This document shows positions 58,492 to 64,000 of a DNA stretch of 64,000 nucleotides, piece after piece. The DNA is taken from NCBI GenBank assembly GCA_026027325.1, contig JAMSLZ010000004.1, positions 1,178,001 through 1,242,000 of the forward strand, written 5' to 3'. Made by a program: the position numbers and the translations under genes. A model generated the notes under the pieces. It had not been told where the DNA came from and did not search any database. It saw nothing but the letters and a program-made list of their open reading frames with translations. This DNA is from Actinomucor elegans (Eukaryota > Mucoromycota > Mucoromycetes > Mucorales > Mucoraceae). Position 1 is the stretch's first letter. Each line of letters starts with the position of its first letter.

Positions 58492-59826
58492 ATGCACATG
58501 AAATTCATTCCTCTTGGTCTTCTTGCGAGCATTGTTGCGTCCGTATCTGCTCGCTCTTTGTATTCCGAAAACTCAATCAATGCTATTGATGGCGCTCTCA
58601 ACTCTCGCTTAGGAAATTCTGGCCCTCTTCAGCGCCGTTCTCCTCTTGTTGATGCTGACAATAATAATGTTGGTCTCAAAGGTACACTCTCTCATATCTT
58701 AGAAAACGCTCAAGTTACTGATAACTTGAACTGCCCTACTGTTAATGTTCTCAGCAGTGGTGGGCATGGTGCTAACTGTGGTAACGGCGGCAATGAAGGC
58801 GGTGATAACGAAGGCGGTGATAATGAAGGCGGTGATAATGAAAGTGGTGACAACGAAGATGGTGACAACGAAGATGATGACAACGAAAGCTGTGATGATG
58901 ATGAAGGTGGTGATAATGAAGGTGGTGATAATGAAGGTGGTGATAATGAAGGTGGTGACAATGAAGGCGGTGACAATGAAGGCGGTGACAATGAAGGCGG
59001 TGACAATGAAGGCGGTGACAATGAAGACTGTGATGACAATGACGGTGGCGAAAATGACGAAGATAATGGTGGTTGCTCCACTAACTGCGCTGATTTGGTT
59101 GACGCTTCTGGTAACAAGGTGGCTGTAACGGATACTGGCAGTAATATCTTAAATAATGCCAAGGTTCAAGATAACTTAAATAATGCCGCTGTTAATGTAC
59201 TCAAACGCCGCGATGTTGTTTCTGCTTCTGATAATAATGTAGTAGTTCACCATGTTTTGTCAAACATTGCTAATAATGCCAAAGTTCAAGATAACTTAAA
59301 CAATGCCGCTGTCAATGTACTCAAACGCCGCGATGTTGTTTCTGCTTCTGATAATAATGTAGTAGTCCACCATGTTTTGTCAAACATTGCTAATAATGCC
59401 AAGGTTCAAGATAACTTAAACAATGCCGCTGTCAATGTACTCAAACGCAGCGATGTTGTTTCTGCTTCTGATAATAATGTAGTAGTCCACCATGTTTTGT
59501 CAAACATTGCTAATAAGCCTAGAGTCGAAAATAACTTGAATGATGCCACTGTCAATGTACTCGCACATCGTTCTCTTAAGCGCAGAGGTGGTGCTGTTGA
59601 TGACGCTGCTAAAAAAGTTGTCGATAAAAATGATATTACTGAAAAAGTTGTCGGTGAAAACGATATCACTGAAAAAGCTGTCGGTGAAAACGATATTACT
59701 GAAAAAGTTGTCGGTGAAAATGATATTACTGAAAAAGTTGTCGGTGAAAATAATATTGTTGAAGAAATACTTGGTGGAGATTCTGATGGCTTTTTAACTG
59801 ATAATCTTGAAGTGATTAGAAACTAA
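58492..59826 (+). CDS. Secreted multi-repeat precursor protein with Kex2-type sites (paralogue 2)
   Basis: This is a 444-aa single-exon protein. The signal peptide is MHMKFIPLGLLASIVASVSA (a second ATG two codons later gives MKF). QRR at about residue 47-49 may end a propeptide. Three repeat classes follow: (i) GGDNE pentapeptides, about 17 with variants (58797-59050); (ii) a 40-residue unit of exactly 120 bp per copy with SDNNVVVHHVLSNIANNAKV and QDNLNNAAVNVLKRR, about four copies (59090-59570), each closing with a basic pair; (iii) a 10-residue unit, KVVGENDITE, about five copies (59610-59770). A diverged form of unit (ii) stands before the pentapeptides. Near-identity of the 120-bp copies indicates recent expansion. 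Layout fits Kex2-processed repeat precursors of fungi; the end product is unknown. Confidence 0.82.
   Translation: MHMKFIPLGLLASIVASVSARSLYSENSINAIDGALNSRLGNSGPLQRRSPLVDADNNNVGLKGTLSHILENAQVTDNLNCPTVNVLSSGGHGANCGNGGNEGGDNEGGDNEGGDNESGDNEDGDNEDDDNESCDDDEGGDNEGGDNEGGDNEGGDNEGGDNEGGDNEGGDNEGGDNEDCDDNDGGENDEDNGGCSTNCADLVDASGNKVAVTDTGSNILNNAKVQDNLNNAAVNVLKRRDVVSASDNNVVVHHVLSNIANNAKVQDNLNNAAVNVLKRRDVVSASDNNVVVHHVLSNIANNAKVQDNLNNAAVNVLKRSDVVSASDNNVVVHHVLSNIANKPRVENNLNDATVNVLAHRSLKRRGGAVDDAAKKVVDKNDITEKVVGENDITEKAVGENDITEKVVGENDITEKVVGENNIVEEILGGDSDGFLTDNLEVIRN
58797..59050 (+). repeat. Coding minisatellite, 15-bp GGDNE unit
   Basis: The unit GGTGGTGATAATGAA, with silent and coding variants, is repeated about 17 times inside paralogue 2. 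Confidence 0.9.
59090..59570 (+). repeat. Coding tandem repeat, exact 120-bp period
   Basis: Four copies are in register (for example the AAGGTTCAAGATAACTTAAA segment at 59161, 59281, 59401, and a diverged copy at 59521). Copies 2 and 3 differ at only a few bases. Confidence 0.92.
59610..59770 (+). repeat. Coding tandem repeat, 30-bp unit
   Basis: About five copies of a unit like GTTGTCGGTGAAAACGATAT followed by TACTGAAAAA, encoding VVGENDITEK. Confidence 0.9.
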
Positions 59827-60761
59827 ATCACAAGTGTTCTGTGCTGACCGATTATTCTCCTGCCCTTATATCTACTTTTTACTTTTCCTTAATGGCATTT
59901 ATTATTATCATTATCACTAAGCATATGTTATTCATATATACTCAATGCTTCTGTATCTCAACTCTTTTACTCTACTAATAAACGCAATCTGTATCCTTGC
60001 TAAATGTTTTAGTAATTAGTCTATGACAATCCAAGCAGACAAGCGTTGGTTTACTATATATTTAATACGATTATACATAAAATCAGACACAGGGATTCAC
60101 CAGAGCTTCTAATAATTTGAAGTGTAAGTCAGTTGATCTCGGTCAAATGCCACATATACTTGATAACCAGTGTTTAAATCAAGCTTCGTTACTGAGTAGA
60201 AGTTTTAGTTTAGTACCCACGCTAATTATGATAAATGTATTGCATGTTTTTGTTAGTCTGCTACCTTTGTTAACCAAATGATAACCTTTAGAGTAAAACT
60301 GTATAGTTTCCTAAATCGAAAGCAGAAATATTTTTGGAATTAATGGTTTTCGTTGAAAGTAGAAGCATCCAATTGAAAATATAATACTCTTTACGAGACT
60401 TGGGCTTCCATATATACGCGTATCCAAGAATCATGGTTTATTGGTGATGAATTATGGTAGAAATTTTACTCAAGCCTCCTTATTGGTCGAAAAGTTCTCC
60501 ATCCACACAAAACTCTGCGCCATAAATGGTTAAGAGTGATTTTCAAGCGGCTTTTATTTTGTGCAGGCCTGGGTGATCCTTTAGGAGCCCTCTATCTCTT
60601 CCAGCCACTAATCTTGTAGTTTCTTTCAATTATATAATACAGTGAAAGACTAAAGTATGAACTTGAAATACTTTATTTAAGCCTACGATCAAAGAACAAT
60701 AGGGAATATACACTTTATATAGAACAGCTTTCAATTTCATTTCACTTTTTTTTTTTCAAAA
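59827..60761. other. Intergenic, no gene recognised
   Basis: This holds the 3' flank of the secreted repeat gene and the promoter of the zinc-cluster factor. A weak fragment resembling the dispersed family (TGATCTCGGTCAAATGCCAC, 60134-60153) is present. A T-run precedes the next ATG. Confidence 0.4.
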
Positions 60762-62615
60762 ATGAAAACAGATCAACCAAAGCCTGCTAATGGCCAGAGG
60801 AAGAAAAAGGCTGCTAGAGCTTGTATCCACTGTCAAAAAGTAAGCAATTTTATCCAACGTTAGTAATAACTACTGATATATTTGACTTTAGGCTCATTTA
60901 ACTTGCGATGACTGTAAGCTTATAACAACTCATCCGCATGCAAGACTTAATACTAAATAGAAATTTATAGCACGACCTTGTCAGCGTTGCATCAAGCGTA
61001 ACTTGGCTACAACTTGTACAGATGGAGCCCGGAAAAAGGCAAAGTATTTACAAGACATTGAAGGTATTGGCTTTTGGTATCATTTGAAAGGATTTCGGTC
61101 TCACACATCTTTGTTTAGATGCTGCCAGTACAAGTACCGCACCTAGCACACCTTACAGCCCTCAGTCAGCAATACAAACACCCAATATGAATTCGTATAC
61201 ACCCGAAATCACTTCTTTTCAGGCAACACAGAATCTATTAAATACAGGTAAATCGAGGCATTTAGATTTATAGCTTGATACTAATCTATCATAAAGGTTC
61301 TCCAGCTGTACAAAATGCGGCGAGCGAAAATATCATGAATTTGGATAATTACAATTATGGCTTCGGTTCAAATGCAGCAAATCTTGAATATTCTATCCTT
61401 TCAAACATGCTCGGATCACCAATAACAACAGATCCCTCAAGGCAATCGCAACAGCAGCAACAAATCAATTCTGCTGACGTGCTGGGCAATATCTGGCCTC
61501 ATCAACAGTCGCCTATCATTGACTCAGTCGCTAGTACACCAATGGGTATGATACGTGCTGGAGATACGTCCTTTTTAGCTTCCCCAACGCAACTTGTGAA
61601 TACACCTACCTCAAACTATATAAGCAACGCTACCAACAGTAATAATAACGTAAATAGTATGAACACCACCACGGGTACCAGCAGCAATAATAAGCACGTC
61701 ACATCAATAGCATCATCCACGATGGATACATCCCAAATATCAGCATCGGGCGTATCCACTTTATCAGCCTATGGGGATGGTGCAGTTGTAGCCAATGTGG
61801 CTAGTCCAGTTACAGCAAGTACGGGTCCCTCTATCAGACGTCGAAATCAAATCATCACACCTGAAATGGCTTATGCGAGCGCAACCAAGCCGTTTAGCTA
61901 TGCTGATGGGTACCACTATTTGATCAATTACGTGAAAACGAGGTAAATGATTGGTATTCATTGCAATACATGCACAAAGGTACTAATGTGTCAATTAGAA
62001 TGAGTAGAGAGGATCTAATGAGGATCAGCAGAGCGCTGGCGCTATTTAGACCTTCAGTGTTGGCATCTATGATGAATTTGACTGAAGATGACTTGATATT
62101 CACTGAGAAGTGTCTGCAACGTACATTATTAGTAAGTATATTACGCTTGCTGTAAATCTTCCCTCCCTCCCCTTTTTTTTTCTTTCTGGCAAAGCTGACA
62201 TGTATCATTAGGAATACGAGAAATTGATTAGTTACTCGGGTACACCGACTGTAGTTTGGAGAAGAACTGGTGAAATTACCTTAGTTGGTAAAGAGTTTTC
62301 ACTGTTGACTCAATGGTCGAGAGATATGCTTTTAAGCAAAAAGACATACATTTATGAGTTGATGAGCAACCCTTCTGCTGTCGAATATTGGGAGAAATAT
62401 GCTTTACATGCTTTTGATAATACGGACTCTGCAGTGTACAGTACCTGTATCTTGATGAGTCCTACCAAACGCATTGTTCCGTGTACTTTTTGTTTCACAA
62501 TCAAGCGCGACATCTTTGATCTACCTAGTGTCATAGTTGGAAATGTAAGTGAACCGTTAAAGAAACTGATAGCATACTTATCTTTTACGTCTAGTTCTTG
62601 CCAATCCTTAGCTGA
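60762..62615 (+). CDS. Zn2Cys6 transcription factor of the ERT1/AcuK type
   Basis: Eight exons (60762-60839, 60892-60913, 60971-61063, 61119-61247, 61297-61942, 61999-62131, 62212-62544, 62595-62615) give 484 aa. The zinc cluster spans three exons: [14 protein letters not shown] then [18 protein letters not shown], followed by [11 protein letters not shown]. The phrase CxxCQKAHLTCDDxRPCxRC is diagnostic of the ERT1/AcuK/Rds2 group, which activates gluconeogenesis and the switch to non-fermentable carbon. The middle is Ser/Asn/Gln-rich. The C-terminus carries the PAS-like domain of this group: [39 protein letters not shown] and a closing [17 protein letters not shown]. The last exon is only 21 bp but restores the conserved FLPIL end. 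Confidence 0.9.
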
Positions 62616-64000
62616 TAATGTTCTTTTTTTTTCATTTTATTGCATTCATTTCTGACAGTTATACATACACATCCATGCACCTTTTCTTGTATTCCCACTA
62701 CCCTCTACCTTAATCATATCATAAACGTCGTTGAGAGGAACAAACACTACTACTGTTTGTGTTTTCAAATAAAATATTTGTTATAAATTGTGCACGTATA
62801 GAAAGTATTTTATGATTTTATTAACGTCAACAAGATATAAAAAATTGATCGATATACCTTCGCCTTTCAAGGAGCAGTATTGTATTGCGATTGAATACTA
62901 ACCCTAATTATCTGAGCACAGCGATACTTGCTACTTTGAAATGTTCTTTCTCGCTTCATTTTTAATGAATGTCATGATAGGCACAATATGTGTCAAAAAT
63001 TCTATAAAGTATTAAATCCCATATTCGATGATGTAAAGGTCAAAGAATGTTTCCTTAAATTTTAGTGAAATTTTCTTTGGCAGAATTTTTTTTAAGAAAA
63101 CAACATAATAACAATATAATGATAACTCGCATGTTTATAATGGCAGAAATATTGAAAATCAATTAAATGCACTTCTGGTCATGATGAATCTATGCTTCTA
63201 AAGTAAGGTCTTTTTGCTTCATAAAAATTCAAGATTTTTCTATATTGACTTTTCTGCATTCCTCAATTGATTCCGTTTACTGTCGTTTGAAATGACCAAT
63301 AAGTGACCAGCATAAATTACTACAGCTACTGGAACAGTCTGCTGGCAGAAGCATTTTAGTTCTATTTTATTTTAATGATTGGTTGTAAAATGCATGCACT
63401 TCATACACACACGCACATATATATATACCCTAGATCTATAGATCTTTCGACCGATCCGGGTTTAATACTGTATCTGATTAACTGTTCATGGTCAAAAGGA
63501 GTTATACTGCATCTATTATAATCCTTTTTAATTTTATTAAATCTACAGTAAACCTGGCTTAAGAATATAAGTACATTTATTTCATACATGTCTAATCTTA
63601 CGATCTCTGGAGGGATCTCGGTTCAATGTCGCATGTGAAAAGTATCATATGTTCAAAATGAATTGATACATGTATCAGAATTTTCATTTATCAGTGTAAT
63701 GTAAATTTTTATTTTAAACGTTATGTGTAGCTCAATAGACGATATATATTGCCATCGTCAATTTACTACATTGTTTGTTTTATCGCCCATAATCATATGA
63801 AATTGATTTTAATCTATGTTGGCGTGAGAGAGAATCGTTCAGTCATGAGCATAACAAACAATAATACAGCTCAAGGATAGAGTCAGGTAAGGATTAGTGA
63901 CAAAAAAAAAGGACCGCTTTTTTTTTATTGATAGTACATAATCTCATGTGGAAAAATAAATAATTACTAGACTTATTGTAAGGGAAACTTGACATTATAT
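62616..64000. other. Intergenic to window end, with repeat array
   Basis: No gene was seen. It contains the array at 63430-63710, a (CA)/(TA) tract at 63401-63428, and poly(A)/poly(T) runs near 63903-63930. Confidence 0.4.
63430..63710 (+). repeat. Dispersed family, array of two units
   Basis: Core anchors are at 63470 and 63631 (spacing 161 bp). Unit 1: GATCTTTCGACCGATCCGGG then TTTAATACTGTATCTGATTA and ACTGCATCTATTATAATCC. Unit 2: GATCTCTGGAGGGATCTCGG then TTCAATGTCGCATGTG and GTTCAAAATGAATTGATACA. Confidence 0.75.

Noticed and set aside
58710..59162. SLSPPSLSPP repeat protein on minus
   Set aside because: It is the antisense of the GGDNE minisatellite; the plus frame has a signal peptide and a paralogue.
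53539..59826. RiPP cluster with modifying enzymes
   Set aside because: Repeat precursors are present, but no DUF3328/UstY-like oxidase, peptidase or transporter gene lies in the surrounding window.
1..64000. tRNA, rRNA or CRISPR elements
   Set aside because: Eye scanning found no T-loop/acceptor pair, no rRNA core and no spaced direct repeats with unique spacers. A covariance-model scan would be needed to be certain about tRNAs.

Overview
The window is nuclear DNA of a filamentous fungus, most likely an early-diverging one of the Mucoromycota (Mucorales type). Genes are dense and AT-rich. They carry many very short introns (about 45-80 nt) with GT..AG borders, a few probable GC..AG introns, and CTAAC/CTAAT branch points. 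Long intergenic stretches hold old repeats. Two protein choices support the assignment: a Zn2Cys6 regulator of ERT1/AcuK type, and an Integrator subunit 2-like gene, a complex mostly lost from Dikarya. No rRNA, tRNA, CRISPR, plasmid or phage feature was seen.

Layout. 0-10 kb: SEC31 (COPII coat), convergent with RPC31/RPC7 (RNA polymerase III), then a peroxisomal 2-hydroxyacyl-CoA lyase and an ELM1-family gene, both on minus. 11-20 kb: a hemerythrin-like protein, a relic LRR/F-box-type pseudogene, a divergent pair (unknown small protein / CMC2 cytochrome oxidase assembly factor), a type II Golgi mannosyltransferase and an RRM + MLLE-like RNA-binding protein. 22-27 kb: ATG1 autophagy kinase and a glutamine-rich Zn2Cys6 factor. 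30-42 kb: proline biosynthesis PRO3, ARF1 GTPase, an NPR/HAL-type kinase, SDHAF2/SDH5, an F-box protein, SDS22 and an SDS3/BRMS1 histone-deacetylase subunit. 44-52 kb: a HAD hydrolase, an RRM+YTH m6A-reader-like protein, and a short INTS2-like gene divergent from it. 53-60 kb: two related secreted repeat proteins with dibasic (Kex2-type) sites, in a gene-poor stretch. 60-63 kb: the ERT1/AcuK-like factor.

The least ordinary content is: (1) the two paralogous secreted repeat precursors at 53.5 and 58.5 kb; (2) a degenerate family of about 160-180 bp units in short head-to-tail arrays in most of the longer intergenic gaps; (3) a nearly perfect 146-bp inverted repeat at 45.7/46.4 kb made from that family; (4) the truncated-looking INTS2-like gene sharing a promoter region with a YTH reader. 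All exon joins were worked out by hand. Every spliced model below gives an open frame whose total length is divisible by three, but no transcript data were available.
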